Origin: VXYL01 sp963422285
GTDB taxonomy: Bacteria; Pseudomonadota; Gammaproteobacteria; Pseudomonadales; Azotimanducaceae
Direction of reading: 5' to 3'
Length of the DNA: 64,000 nucleotides
Assembly: GCA_963422285.2 (NCBI GenBank)
Contig: OY729419.2
Location: 496,001 to 560,000 of the forward strand
Both the position numbers and the translations under genes were made by a program. A model generated the notes under the pieces. That model saw only the letters and a list, made by a program, of their open reading frames with translations, was not told the DNA's origin and did no database searches. This document shows positions 50,635 to 62,897 of the stretch, one piece after another (the stretch's first letter is position 1; every line of letters starts with the position of its first letter).

Positions 50635-53529
50635 TCAACCTCTTTGCGCGACCAGGGGAGCGCCCGGCATGGGAATGCCATGGGTGGCGAACAGCCGTTC
50701 CAGGACTTGATCCACGGGCTCGTTGAAACCCATGTCGATCTCCAGATACCAGCAACGAGGGCCGACTCCAGCCAGGGTCCCGATCTTCTCGGCGTCCTTT
50801 TCGGTAACCACTATCGTCGCGCCGTCGCCAACCTCCAAATCCGCCGGCGTGAAGCGATGGTGATCCGGGAAGGCGCACATGGACGATTGCAGGCCGATCT
50901 CTGCCAGGGTGGCAGCGAACCGGGCCGGATTGCCGATGCCGGCGATGGCGACAACGGGCTCCCCGTGCCAGGAGACGAAATCGGACGGAGTCACACGTTC
51001 TCCTGTCGCCAAGTTCACCAGTGCCGTGGCTTGCGCGACCATCACCGACTCGTGGTCCACGAGCCCGGTGGCAGCGCCATTGGCCACCACCCAATGGCAG
51101 TCCCGCAGCCGAGCCAGGGGCTCGCGCAACGGTCCTGCCGGCAGGCACAGGCCGTTGCCGACGCCGCGCAGGCCGTCCACCACGGCGATCTCCACATCCC
51201 GCTCCAAGGCGTAGTGCTGCAAGCCGTCGTCGGCAATCACCAAGTCCACCTCGGCATCCGCTAGCAGCTTGCGCACGGCCCGTCCCCGGTTCGGATCAAC
51301 CACGACCGGACAGCCGCCGCGGCGAGCGATCATCGCCGCTTCGTCGCCACACTTCGTCGCCGGCGTGGTGGCCGACACCGGCAACGGATACGATGCCCGG
51401 CCGCCGTAGCCCCGGGACACCACGCCGGCCTTCAGTCCGCGACTGGCGAACCAGCGCACCAAGTAGATGACCAGAGGCGTCTTGCCGGTGCCTCCGGCGG
51501 TCACGTTGCCTACCACCACCACGGGTACGGGAGCGCGCCAAGTTCTGCCGCGGCCACTCAGGTAGCGCCGCCGGCGACGCTGGACGAACCAGCCGAACAG
51601 CGCGGCAGCAGGCCATAGCAGCCGCGGCCAGAAGCGCCCGCCGTACCAAGCTTGCGCCAGGGGGTCGAAAGTCCCGGCCGCCACCGGCAGCGCCGTCGGC
51701 TTGGACGGCGGTCTGGTTTCGCCGCGGCCGTTCTCGAACTGCGAACGATACAACTCGGCATACGTGCCGCCAGCGGCCATCAGCGCCCCATGAGCCCCTT
51801 GCTCGACGATCCGGCCGTCCTCTACCACCAGGATTACGTCGGCCTTCTCCACGGTAGACAGACGATGGGCGATGACCAAGGTGGTGCGACCGCGCATCAC
51901 TTCTTCGAGAGCGTCCTGGATGTGCTGCTCCGAATGGGCGTCCAGAGACGAAGTGGCCTCGTCCAGGATCAGCACCGGCGCATCCTTCAACAGCGCCCGG
52001 GCGATGGCGACGCGCTGCCGCTGGCCGCCGGACAGCAGTACGCCGCTGTCGCCGACCACGGTTCGCAGTCCTTGCGGCAGAGCGTCGATGAACTCCTTGG
52101 CGTGGGCACGGCGCACCGCGGCGTCAATGGCGTCGGGCTCTGCATCCGCCAGACCGCCGTAGGCGATGTTGCTTGCCAGGGTGTCGTTGAACAGCGTCAC
52201 GTCCTGGGAGACCAGGGATATCTGGCGGCGCAGGCAGGAGAGGCCGTAGCGGTGCAGCGGCTCGCCGTCGAGCAGAATGCGCCCGGCGCTGGGTTCGTAG
52301 AAGCGGGCGATGAGCTGCGCCAAGGTGGATTTGCCGGCACCCGAGCGGCCCACCAGCGCCACCGTCCGACCCGCGGGGATGGCCAGCGAGATGTCGTGCA
52401 GCACGGCCTCCTGCCCCTCGCCGTAGGCGAACGACACGGCCTCGAAGCGGATGTCGCCCCGCACCCGCTGCACGTCGAGATCGCCGACGTCCGCCTCTGG
52501 AGCTTCGTCCAGCTGCGCGAAGATGTCCGTGGCCGCGGCGAGACCGCGCTGCAAGCGGGCGTTGACGTCGGAGAGCTTCTTCAAGGGGTTGGCCAACGCG
52601 CCGGCGATGCCCAGGTACTTGGCCAAGTCGCCCGGCGACATGCCGCCGCCGATCTCGGGCTGGAAAATCAAGCCCACCAGGATCGCCAGCGCCATCGCGG
52701 CCAGCAGCTGGATCACCTGGGCGCTGACCGCCTTGGTGGCGGTCATCTTCAGGTTCTGGCGGCGGTTGCGCTCGCTGGCATGGCGAAAGCGAAGCCGCTC
52801 GTAGCCTTCGCCGCCGAAGATCTTCACTTCGCGGTGGCCGGCCACGGCCTCGGCGGCGACATGGGTGACATCGCCCATGGAGCTCTGGATGCGTTCGCTC
52901 AGCCGCCGGAAGCGCTTCGACGCATAGCGCACGATGAAGATCAAGCCGGGCACAATGACCAGGAACGCCAGCGTCAGCAGCCAATTCCAGTAGATCAGGG
53001 CGCTCAGATAGACCACCACCTTCAAGCCGTCGGCGACGACGATCTTGAGCGCATCGGCCGTGGTGTCCCGCAGTTGCGCGGTGGTGAACGTCAGCCGCGA
53101 CACCAGGTGGCCGCGGGCGCTCTTGTCGTAGAAGGCGCTGGGCAGCTGCAGCAGCCGCTCGAACAGCTGCGAGCGGATGACGTGGATGGCGCGCAGGGAT
53201 ATCCGCGACAGGGCGTACTCGCCGGTCACCGAGCCGAAGAAGCGCAACAGCGCCAGCGCCAGGATCGCCACAGGGAAGATCCAGGCGTAGGACGGCAGCG
53301 GGTAGTACAGTCCATCGACGATCATCCCCAGCACTTGGGCGAAGCCCACCTCGCCCGCCGCGGTCAGCAGGAACCCGGCCACGGCCAGCAGGAACCAGAG
53401 CTTCTGATCGGCGACATAGCCGAGCAGCCGCCGGTAGGTGGCCCAGTCGCCGGAAGACCAACGCCGCGACGGGACACCGGGGGGATCCTCGCTGTCCGGG
53501 CGGGTCGCAATGGATTCAGCGCTCGGCAT
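50635..53529 (-). CDS. msbA-lpxK: Fusion of lipid A flippase MsbA and tetraacyldisaccharide 4'-kinase LpxK
   Basis: One uninterrupted frame of 964 residues from ATG 53529. Residues 1-600 are a full MsbA: six-helix domain (about 35-310), Walker A GRSGAGKST (394-402), signature LSGGQRQR (499-506), Walker B LILDEATSSLD. After a Pro-rich linker (about 602-622) LpxK follows: PLAQAWYGGRFWPRLLWP membrane anchor, P-loop GNVTAGGTGKTP (674-685), VSRGYGG, IADDGLQHYALERD and FPDHHRFTP. Normally these are two adjacent genes; here the stop is gone. It would phosphorylate lipid A and flip it at the inner membrane as one polypeptide. It overlaps exbD by 14 bp. Confidence 0.9.
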   Translation of the reverse strand: MPSAESIATRPDSEDPPGVPSRRWSSGDWATYRRLLGYVADQKLWFLLAVAGFLLTAAGEVGFAQVLGMIVDGLYYPLPSYAWIFPVAILALALLRFFGSVTGEYALSRISLRAIHVIRSQLFERLLQLPSAFYDKSARGHLVSRLTFTTAQLRDTTADALKIVVADGLKVVVYLSALIYWNWLLTLAFLVIVPGLIFIVRYASKRFRRLSERIQSSMGDVTHVAAEAVAGHREVKIFGGEGYERLRFRHASERNRRQNLKMTATKAVSAQVIQLLAAMALAILVGLIFQPEIGGGMSPGDLAKYLGIAGALANPLKKLSDVNARLQRGLAAATDIFAQLDEAPEADVGDLDVQRVRGDIRFEAVSFAYGEGQEAVLHDISLAIPAGRTVALVGRSGAGKSTLAQLIARFYEPSAGRILLDGEPLHRYGLSCLRRQISLVSQDVTLFNDTLASNIAYGGLADAEPDAIDAAVRRAHAKEFIDALPQGLRTVVGDSGVLLSGGQRQRVAIARALLKDAPVLILDEATSSLDAHSEQHIQDALEEVMRGRTTLVIAHRLSTVEKADVILVVEDGRIVEQGAHGALMAAGGTYAELYRSQFENGRGETRPPSKPTALPVAAGTFDPLAQAWYGGRFWPRLLWPAAALFGWFVQRRRRRYLSGRGRTWRAPVPVVVVGNVTAGGTGKTPLVIYLVRWFASRGLKAGVVSRGYGGRASYPLPVSATTPATKCGDEAAMIARRGGCPVVVDPNRGRAVRKLLADAEVDLVIADDGLQHYALERDVEIAVVDGLRGVGNGLCLPAGPLREPLARLRDCHWVVANGAATGLVDHESVMVAQATALVNLATGERVTPSDFVSWHGEPVVAIAGIGNPARFAATLAEIGLQSSMCAFPDHHRFTPADLEVGDGATIVVTEKDAEKIGTLAGVGPRCWYLEIDMGFNEPVDQVLERLFATHGIPMPGAPLVAQRG

Positions 53530-53965
53530 CCTCGGCCTCTCGGCTTGCGGGCTCTTGGGGAGCTTGCGTCGCAATGCGGATGCGGGTCAACCCCAGGCGG
53601 CCGGCTGCGTCCAGTACCCGCACCACCGCCTGATGAGGGGTATGCGCGTCGGCGGCTACTACCACGCGCCCAGCGCCCTCGACTTCCGCCAACGCAGCCA
53701 GCAGGGTAGCGAGCCCGGCATCCGCCAGCATCCGGTCGTTCACCGCGTATTCTCCAGCGGCGTTCACCTGTACGGCAATGTCGCTGCCCATAGGCTCCAA
53801 AGGGCTGCCCTTCCCCATCGGCAGTTCCACTTCAAGGGCGGATTCTCGACTGAACGTGGTGGAAACCATGAAAAAGATCAGCAGCAGGAAGACCACGTCG
53901 ATCAGCGGCGTCAACTCTACGGCGCTAGCTTGCCGTCCAACTCGTCGGGAGCGCTTGAAATTCAC
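53516..53965 (-). CDS. exbD: ExbD/TolR family protein
   Basis: A 149-residue partner of the proton-driven ExbB motor. One N-terminal helix carries the essential Asp in ELTPLIDVVFLLLIFFMVS; the rest is periplasmic. GTG 53965 overlaps the exbB stop (GTGA). It lies before msbA-lpxK, the arrangement seen in Pseudomonas and relatives. It could work with a TonB system encoded elsewhere or in envelope homeostasis. Confidence 0.93.
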   Translation of the reverse strand: MNFKRSRRVGRQASAVELTPLIDVVFLLLIFFMVSTTFSRESALEVELPMGKGSPLEPMGSDIAVQVNAAGEYAVNDRMLADAGLATLLAALAEVEGAGRVVVAADAHTPHQAVVRVLDAAGRLGLTRIRIATQAPQEPASREAEDAER

Positions 53966-54576
53966 GACCGCGACTCCCCCGGATGCGTAAGATCCACAAG
54001 CCGCCCCGCTTGGTGTTCCATGGTCACCACGAGATCGTCCACCTTGCGCAGCAGATAGCGGTGAAAAATCAGCGCCGGGATGGCCACGCACAAGCCGGCC
54101 GCGGTAGTGACCAGCGCCTCCGAGATGCCGCCGGCCAGTACGCCGGCATTGCCCGCACCATCCTCTACCAGCGTTCGGAAGACGCGGATCATCCCCACCA
54201 CGGTGCCCAGCAGCCCCAGCAGCGGGCTGATGGACGCGACGGTGCCCAGCGCGGTGAGGTAGCGCTCCAAGTCGTGGACTACCCCCGCAGCGGCACCCGC
54301 CATCGCCTCCTTCATCGTCTCCCGCCCCTGCTGCGCATTGACGAGGCCGGCCAGCATGATGCGGCCCAGGCAGCTGGCCTCGCACAGCGGCTTCAGCCGT
54401 GCGATTTCGCCACCTCCCTTCCCCGCTTCGGCGACCACTTGGTCGAGCAGGCCAGCCGGTGCCACCCGGCCAGCTTGCAGCGACCAAGCGCGCTCGATGC
54501 AGATGGCGACGGCGACCACGCTGCACAGCGTGATCGGCACCATCAGCCAACCGCCCGATTGGAGGAGTTCCAGCAT
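53962..54576 (-). CDS. exbB: ExbB/TolQ family proton channel
   Basis: A 204-residue MotA/TolQ/ExbB protein with three membrane helices: LLQSGGWLMVPITLCSVVAV, LTALGTVASISPLLGLLGTV (with the conserved G-T-V-x-G-M) and GGISEALVTTAAGLCVAIPA. It energises an outer-membrane transporter through ExbD. It is the first gene of exbB-exbD-msbA/lpxK; comEC, normally next upstream, lies 5.5 kb away beyond clpB. Confidence 0.93.
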   Translation of the reverse strand: MLELLQSGGWLMVPITLCSVVAVAICIERAWSLQAGRVAPAGLLDQVVAEAGKGGGEIARLKPLCEASCLGRIMLAGLVNAQQGRETMKEAMAGAAAGVVHDLERYLTALGTVASISPLLGLLGTVVGMIRVFRTLVEDGAGNAGVLAGGISEALVTTAAGLCVAIPALIFHRYLLRKVDDLVVTMEHQAGRLVDLTHPGESRS

Positions 54577-54887
54577 GTCGGGTTCCGGCGGCGCACCGCC
54601 CTCGCTGCCTCGCCAAGCAGATTATCCATCGTCGCCGAAGGAAGATGCCAGCGGCAGGACGGAGTCGGATGTGCGACGAATCTGCGCTGCGAAGCCCAGC
54701 GCCGCCCACCGCGACCACATCGCCGGCGAAGTCCTGGCGCGGCGGTTCGTCCCCAGCGCCGGTCTCGGCGACGCCTTCGAGACGATCGTCGACGGCAGGG
54801 CGCTGAAGTTCGCGCTGGAAGCGGCGAGCGGCGACGGCTGACGCGCCCGCGCTTCGGCACCGCCATGGCCATTCGGATACCGCCGGA
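54577..54887. other. Stretch upstream of exbB with no assignable gene
   Basis: Contains the likely exbB promoter. On the plus strand a piece reading AGEVLARRFVPSAGLGDAFE and ending in ASGDG at 54841 looks protein-like but has no start and no family I recognise; it may be a further gene scrap. Confidence 0.4.
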
Positions 54888-55560
54888 CTACGTCGAGCTG
54901 GCCGGGCAGCTGGCGGATCTCGCCCGCCCCATCGCCCGGCGGCGCTTCCGCCAGCCGCTGGCCGTCGTCGACAAGCCGGACCAAAGCCCGGCGACCGCCG
55001 CCGTCTTCCACATCCAGCCGCGCGCCGCGTTGCCGCAGCAGCCCAGCTGCGGCGAGACGGTTGCGGGTGGCAGCGAAGGCGAGCGGCGTCTGCCAGTCCT
55101 CCGAGTGCGGCTCGCCGCCCGGCCGCTGCGCGCCGATGGTGGTTTCCAGCAACTCGGGTTCGGCGTCGAGCAACGCCGCCATGCGATTGGCGTTTTCGCA
55201 AAGCACGGCGTCGAAGATGCCGATGTCGTGGCTCGCCAATAAGGCTTCCAGTTCCGGCTGGGCGGCTGTGGCGGCCCATTGCAGCGGAGTGGCGGCGAAG
55301 TGCGCATCCCTAGCGCTTAGGTTCGCGCCTCGCCGCAACAGCAGTTCGGACATCTCCCGGCGGCCGTGGAAGGCGGCCTAGTGCAGGGCGTGATGGCGGC
55401 AGGATTGGGCTCGAAGCCCAAGTCGAGCAGCAGACGCACCGCCGCCAGGCGATTCGAACCAGCGGCATCCGCCAGCAAGTTCGGCCAAGCGGCCTGAGTG
55501 CGCTGGACAAGGTCCGGTTCCGCTTCCAGCCTCGATACGGGTGGTCGCGTCGCTAGGGAA
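54888..55560 (-). pseudogene. Broken ankyrin-repeat protein gene
   Basis: Minus-strand pieces make ankyrin repeats in order: AGSNRLAAVRLLLDLGFEPN (near 55440), AAFHGRREMSELLLRRGANL (near 55350), then LQWAATAAQPELEALLASHD and TPLAFAATRNRLAAAGLLRQ (to about 55000), and ends near 54888. Between the first and second repeat the expected ALHWAAFHG reads ALH-stop-AAFHG (TGG to TAG near 55378) together with a frame change, so the gene is dead. Ankyrin repeats serve protein binding; the original role is unknown. Confidence 0.7.
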
Positions 55561-56237
55561 CGCTCTTTGCAGCGGCAAGGGACGTCTCGCTGCTAGCCGA
55601 GCCGCCAACTATGTTTCAAAGCGAACCGTCGCCAAAGGTCGGCCCGAGCTCAGGGCATTCCGGACATCCAGGCCGTGGCGCGGATCATGGCGCAATGCTC
55701 GTCGGGACCATCGCGCCGAGCCGGCGGCATGGGGGTTAGTCGTTGCAGCAAAGGTGCTTTGTCGAATATGTCGGCGACCGTGAAGTCGCCGACGTACTGC
55801 CCGAAACCCGGTCCGGCCGGCACCGTTGGCGCACTCGCGGCGGCATGGGACGGTGCGGTTCGATCTGTACGGGTGCGGGCCTCTTTTTGTCCGAACACAC
55901 GGGCTGCCCGAACCGCCCTCGGCGTCCGATTCCGACCGGAAGATCGCCTTCGGCACCCGGGCCCTCGTACCGGACGACGGAGACCGAGATGTCTCCGAGC
56001 ACCCATAGGTCGGTTCGAGTTCGGGGCATTTCGGGTCATGAGCCAGCCGCAGGGTGGAACGCTGGCTGGCTTTCGTCCCTCTGCGCGCATCCGCTGCCCG
56101 CCGCCAGCGCCGCCATGCCGCCCTCTGCCGGTCCTCTCAAGGCGCATGAGCAGCGCAGTGCTCTGGTCGATGCCGCTGCCGGGTTGCGGCCACACGCAGC
56201 GAGTCGGCGTCCGAAACGTTGCCGAACTGGCGGCGCC
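55561..56237. other. Intergenic stretch between the ankyrin pseudogene and clpB
   Basis: No intact gene. On the minus strand a reading at about 55650-55850 (GFGQYVGDFTVADIFDKAPL then LQRLTPMPPARRDGPDEHC) and another at about 55900-56020 (LWVLGDISVSVVRYEGPGAE) look like pieces of a decayed gene in different frames, but the family is not recognisable. Confidence 0.4.
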
Positions 56238-59012
<2,775 letters not shown>

Positions 59013-59159
59013 GGCGTAGTTCCTGATTCGGTTGGCACTGCCGCTTTAAGTGGGTGCGACCAGCGGCCAATTCAACGGACGCGGGGCAGCCCTTGGATGG
59101 CCGCCGACAGCGCCGCGCCCAGCGCCTGCCATGGCGGCGAATGCCGCTGCGGCTGGATA

Positions 59160-59854
59160 TCATCCCCGGCGAGAATCGGCGGGCGCGGCGGGCGCGGTGG
59201 TTGCCGTCCCTATTCCTCCGCCTGACTGGACGCTGCGGGCCGCGTGGTCGCCATCCTCGACATCGGCCGGCGCCGTCGCCACTCCGCCGTCGCCCTGCTG
59301 TGCCGCTGGCTGGGCGGACGAAGCCGGAACGGGGTTCTTCGCCATCCTGTCCCGCCGCACTTGGGCGAGAAACCCGAAAAGAGGCGGGATGAACGATGCC
59401 AGAACGCCCACGAGAACGGACAGCAGCCACTTGAAGCCTTCGAACTGGCCTCTGAGAGCGCTGATCTCTCCCTTCACTGCCGCGATATCGTCCTTCAGTT
59501 CGCTCCTCAGCCCCGCGGTGTCGCCCTTCAGTTCGCTCCTCAGTTCTTCCAAGTCCTGTTGGTGGCAACATGCTCCATGCGTTCTTCAATGGTGGCCAAG
59601 CGTTCGTTGATGCGGCCCTCGGACCGGGCCAGATCCTCCTTGGTAGCGAGATACTGGCAGCGTGCCTCCACGCTGGCCGCTCGATCCGCCAAGGCTTCCG
59701 GCGCCTGCTCGGCCGCGGTCGGAGAAGCGAGGAGAAACAAGGTGCCGATCAGCGCCCCTCGGCCGGCGTTTCCAGACCGCGCGGCAAAGCGCACGGGCAC
59801 CCGCCGTGGACTGGGGCAGTAGTTCGTCACCTTCAACGGCTCCACAATGGCCAT
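59160..59854 (-). pseudogene. Membrane-anchored coiled-coil protein, frameshifted
   Basis: The first part (59854 to about 59545) has a signal-like helix (GALIGTLFLLASPTAAEQAP) and coiled coil YLATKEDLARSEGRINERLA, stopping in TNRTWKN. One base out of frame the sequence goes on as DLEELRSELKGDTAGLRSEL, EISALRGQFEGFKWLLSVLV (membrane helix) and a Pro/Ala-rich tail to 59160. A single missing A near 59550 would restore VATNKDLEELRSEL. Small proteins of this kind (LRxELK repeats plus a C-terminal helix) are common in phage-rich or symbiont genomes, with unknown function. Two separate overlapping genes remain possible. Confidence 0.55.
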
Positions 59855-59912
59855 ATTGGATCAGCATACGCCTCTCCGATGCTTGAGCCGCGGCCTGCTT
59901 GGATCGGGTAGC

Positions 59913-60002
59913 GGCTCAGTTCGACTTTGGATAAACCGCGCCACTGCGGATGCCACCGCATAGGGTATTCGGTGCCGTCTCGCATCCTGCATCTTGTGGT
60001 TG
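59913..60002. repeat. Dispersed intergenic repeat, copy 2 (uninterrupted)
   Basis: About 90 bp matching the split copy at 14372-14670. It ends in CCTGCATCTTGTGGTTG, exactly as the other copy does. Here the central site reads TATTCGGT with no insertion, so it serves as the empty-site reference for the MITE-like element. Confidence 0.65.
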
Positions 60003-60044
60003 GATGGCTGAGCGCGGCAACGGGAAGTCAAACCGAGCTGCACC

Positions 60045-62339
60045 TTAGATCGGGCCGCAGGCGGCGAGGCCGGCATCCAGAGCCCGGCGCACAGGCAAGC
60101 CGCCACCGTCCAGCCGCCAGTAGGGCGAGTCCCGGCAGCGCGTGGCGGCGATGGCATGGGGATGATCGCTGCGCCAGCGCAAGGCCCCGGATACCCCGGT
60201 GGAGAGAATGTGCGCGCCGACGTTCCGATAGCGCTCCACCACCGCCGGATGCGGGTGTCCGAAACGATTTTCGAAGCCGGCGCCGACGACGGCGAAGGTC
60301 GGCCGCAAGGCGGCAACGAACGCTGCCGTGGACGAGGTGGCGCTGCCGTGGTGCGGCACCAGCAGCAGGTCCACGGCGGGGACGCGCAGATCGGCTTCCA
60401 CCGTCTTCTCGATGTCGCCGGGGAGCAGCACCCGCGCCGTCGCGGTCTCGATCAGCAATACGCAGGAGGCGTTGTTGCCGGCGAAGCCGTGGCCCGGCAG
60501 CGGGCTCAGGACGACGAAGTCCACGCCGTCCCAGCGCCAGCGCATTCCGGCTTGGCACGGCGCCGCGCCGAAGCCGACCACCGGCTCTCCGGCCAGCACC
60601 GCGCCGACACGGATTCCAGCGAGCACGGACGCGGCGCCGCCGACATGGTCCAGATCGCCGTGGCTGAGCACCAGCATGTCGATGGCGTTGCGGCCACGGC
60701 CACGCAATGCCGGCAGCACGACGCTGTCGCCGGCATCGGCACCAGCGGGAAATCCCGGGCCGGCATCGTAGAGCAGCGCATGGCTGGCGGTTTCCACCAG
60801 CACGGCCGTTCCCTGGCCGACGTCGAGCACCGTCACCGCCACCTCGCCGGGCAGCACCGCGGGTTTCGGCAGCAGCGACGGAACCAGCAGCAGCGCCGCC
60901 ACCGCGGCGGCCAGCGCTAACGCCGCCAGCCGGGACACCGGCAGCAGACAGGCCGCCGCAGCCGCCGCCACCCAGGGCAGCCACCAGCCCGGATCGGCGA
61001 CGTACAGCGGCGCCAGCCGATCCGCGAACGCCAGCACCTCGGCCACCACGGCGACGCCGAAGTCCGCGCCGAGCAGCAGCCAGGGGCCGAGCGGGGTGCC
61101 AAGCAGCATCGTGCCGACCAACGCCAGCGGCACCACCAGCAGAGTGACCGCTGGCACGGCGACCAGGTTGACAGCGATGCCGAAGGGATGGATCAGGCCG
61201 GTGATGCCGACGGCGGCCGGCACGAACACCACGGCGATGGCCAGCTGCGCCACGACCGCGGACGCCACCCAGGAGCGCGGCCTCGGACGCGGCGCGAAGA
61301 AGCCCAGCAGCACGGCGACAGCGCCGAACGACAGCCAGAAGCCAGCCGCCAGCGGGGCCATGGCATCCAGCAGCAGCACCACGGCCAAGGCATAGGCGAA
61401 CACCGCCGAAGGCGAAGTCGAGCGCCCGACCACCAAGGCCAGCATGGCCGTCGCCGACATCGCGAAGGCGCGCAGCAACGACAGCCCGGCGCCGGCGAGC
61501 AGCACATAGCCGCCCGCCAACAGCAACGCCGCCACCACCCCGGCAGGCTTCGCCGGCAAGCCGCAAAGCAGGCCCAGGCCGCGTCCCAGCAGAAAGCCCA
61601 GAGCGGTGACGATGCCGACGTGCAAGCCGGAGATCACCAGCAGATGCATAGTGCCGGTGCGCCGGTAGCGCTCCAGCGCCTCGTTCGGGATGGCCGCCGA
61701 GTCGCCCAGGGTCAACGCCGCCAGGACGCCGCCATGGACCAGGTCCAAGCGCAGCAGCCGGTCGCGCAGGTTTTCGCGCACCGTGTCGAGGAGAGCGGCG
61801 GCATCCGCCCCAGCGTCGAGCCGAGAACCGGACACCACATAGCCCGTCGCCGCAAGCCGGGTGCGCGCGAACCAGCGGTCGGCGTCGAAACCGTAGGCGT
61901 TGGCGGTGCCGCGCGGCGGTTTCAGGCGGACGCTCATACGCCAGCGCTCGCCGCCCCGCAGCCGCGGGCCATCGAACCACGTCAGGCGGACGCGCCCGGG
62001 AATGCCGCAGTCGGAGGCATCGGGCACCAGCACGAATCGCTGCATCGACAGTCCATCCGCGCCCGGCCCGGCCTCGGACCGCGCGGGCAGATCGACGATC
62101 CGCCCCACCACCGTGGTTGCCGCACAGGAAGCGTCGATGCGGCGAGCCATCGCATCCAGGGCGTGCAGCGCGCCCCAGCCGAGGCCCAACGCCAGCATGC
62201 CGGCGACGCGCAGCCGGCGCAGGGGCAGCAGACCGGCGCCGCCGGCCAGCCAGCATAGCCACAGCGGCTGCGCCGCCGGCAGCCAGTGCGCGACGACGAC
62301 GCCGGCCGCAAACGCCAGCGCGCAGTTGCGAATGTCCAT
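60045..62339 (-). CDS. comEC: DNA uptake channel protein ComEC/Rec2
   Basis: Inner-membrane channel for transforming DNA, 764 residues. N-terminal helices and an OB-like domain (DUF4131), the competence domain with about ten helices (MHLLVISGLHVGIVTALGFL is its hallmark), and a C-terminal metallo-beta-lactamase domain with LVLSHGDLDHVGGA and LLVPHHGSATSS, the likely nuclease. ATG 62339 (MDIRNCALAF) is preferred to an earlier ATG because the first helix begins there. With the pilus genes at 9-12 kb it suggests natural transformation is possible. Divergent from the DUF2062 gene. Confidence 0.94.
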   Translation of the reverse strand: MDIRNCALAFAAGVVVAHWLPAAQPLWLCWLAGGAGLLPLRRLRVAGMLALGLGWGALHALDAMARRIDASCAATTVVGRIVDLPARSEAGPGADGLSMQRFVLVPDASDCGIPGRVRLTWFDGPRLRGGERWRMSVRLKPPRGTANAYGFDADRWFARTRLAATGYVVSGSRLDAGADAAALLDTVRENLRDRLLRLDLVHGGVLAALTLGDSAAIPNEALERYRRTGTMHLLVISGLHVGIVTALGFLLGRGLGLLCGLPAKPAGVVAALLLAGGYVLLAGAGLSLLRAFAMSATAMLALVVGRSTSPSAVFAYALAVVLLLDAMAPLAAGFWLSFGAVAVLLGFFAPRPRPRSWVASAVVAQLAIAVVFVPAAVGITGLIHPFGIAVNLVAVPAVTLLVVPLALVGTMLLGTPLGPWLLLGADFGVAVVAEVLAFADRLAPLYVADPGWWLPWVAAAAAACLLPVSRLAALALAAAVAALLLVPSLLPKPAVLPGEVAVTVLDVGQGTAVLVETASHALLYDAGPGFPAGADAGDSVVLPALRGRGRNAIDMLVLSHGDLDHVGGAASVLAGIRVGAVLAGEPVVGFGAAPCQAGMRWRWDGVDFVVLSPLPGHGFAGNNASCVLLIETATARVLLPGDIEKTVEADLRVPAVDLLLVPHHGSATSSTAAFVAALRPTFAVVGAGFENRFGHPHPAVVERYRNVGAHILSTGVSGALRWRSDHPHAIAATRCRDSPYWRLDGGGLPVRRALDAGLAACGPI

Positions 62340-62398
62340 TTGCCCACCGCGCCCGGCATAATGCGCGTCGTCGCCGACACGCTCCGCCTGCGCCGCCC

Positions 62399-62875
62399 AT
62401 GCGAAATCGGATCGCCAAGTATCTGCCATCCAGGGAGCGGATCCACGCCCAAAGCTCCCTCGGGCCGGTGCGGCATCTGATTCTCGAGCCGGAGCTGTGG
62501 CGCCTGCACCGCCGTTCCGTTTCCGGCGCGTTCTTCATCGGCCTGTTCTGCGCCTTTCTGCCGGTTCCGATCGGCCAGATGCTGCTCGCCGTGCTCTTCC
62601 GCTGCAACCTGCCCGTCGCCGTGGCCTTGGTGTGGATCACCAATCCCGTCACCGCGGGGCCGATCTTCTTCGCCTACATACTCGGCCAGCCACGCCACCC
62701 CGACGATGGGCACACGATAATCTCTGCGAGGACGATCTTCATAGCAGGCCTATCGTGCCATCAGCAGCCCATAGGACCGCCACCGCCACCGCCAGATAAA
62801 TCAGGGCTGAAAGCGAGGCCCACAGGCGCGACTTGTACCGGTCCGGGAGCCCGGCCAGGAAGATCATCACGCTGA
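62399..62875 (+). CDS. Truncated DUF2062 membrane protein
   Basis: The first 100 residues follow DUF2062 closely: YLPSRERIHAQSSLGPVRHL, LWRLHRRSVSGAFFIGLFCA, FLPVPIGQMLLAV and ALVWITNPVTAGPIFFAYIL. After YILGQ (about 62695) the sequence changes to unrelated residues (HPDDGHTIISART, then a Pro-rich run) up to the stop, losing the second half of the domain. It is therefore probably broken by a rearrangement. DUF2062 next to comEC is the usual neighbour pair in gammaproteobacteria. Confidence 0.7.
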   Translation: MRNRIAKYLPSRERIHAQSSLGPVRHLILEPELWRLHRRSVSGAFFIGLFCAFLPVPIGQMLLAVLFRCNLPVAVALVWITNPVTAGPIFFAYILGQPRHPDDGHTIISARTIFIAGLSCHQQPIGPPPPPPDKSGLKARPTGATCTGPGARPGRSSR

Positions 62876-62897
62876 ACCCTAGCAGCAGCATGAGCAT
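62739..62897 (-). CDS. Small membrane protein of 52 residues
   Basis: ATG 62897 opens MLMLLLGFSVMIFLAGLP, a first helix, then a basic turn DRYKSRLWAS and a second helix LSALIYLAVAVAVLWAADG, ending GTIGLL and TGA. AAAGGG lies about ten bases upstream of the start. Two clean membrane helices joined by a charged loop make chance unlikely, but I know no family. It lies antisense to the aberrant tail of the truncated DUF2062 gene and may have arrived with the sequence that replaced it. Confidence 0.45.
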   Translation of the reverse strand: MLMLLLGFSVMIFLAGLPDRYKSRLWASLSALIYLAVAVAVLWAADGTIGLL

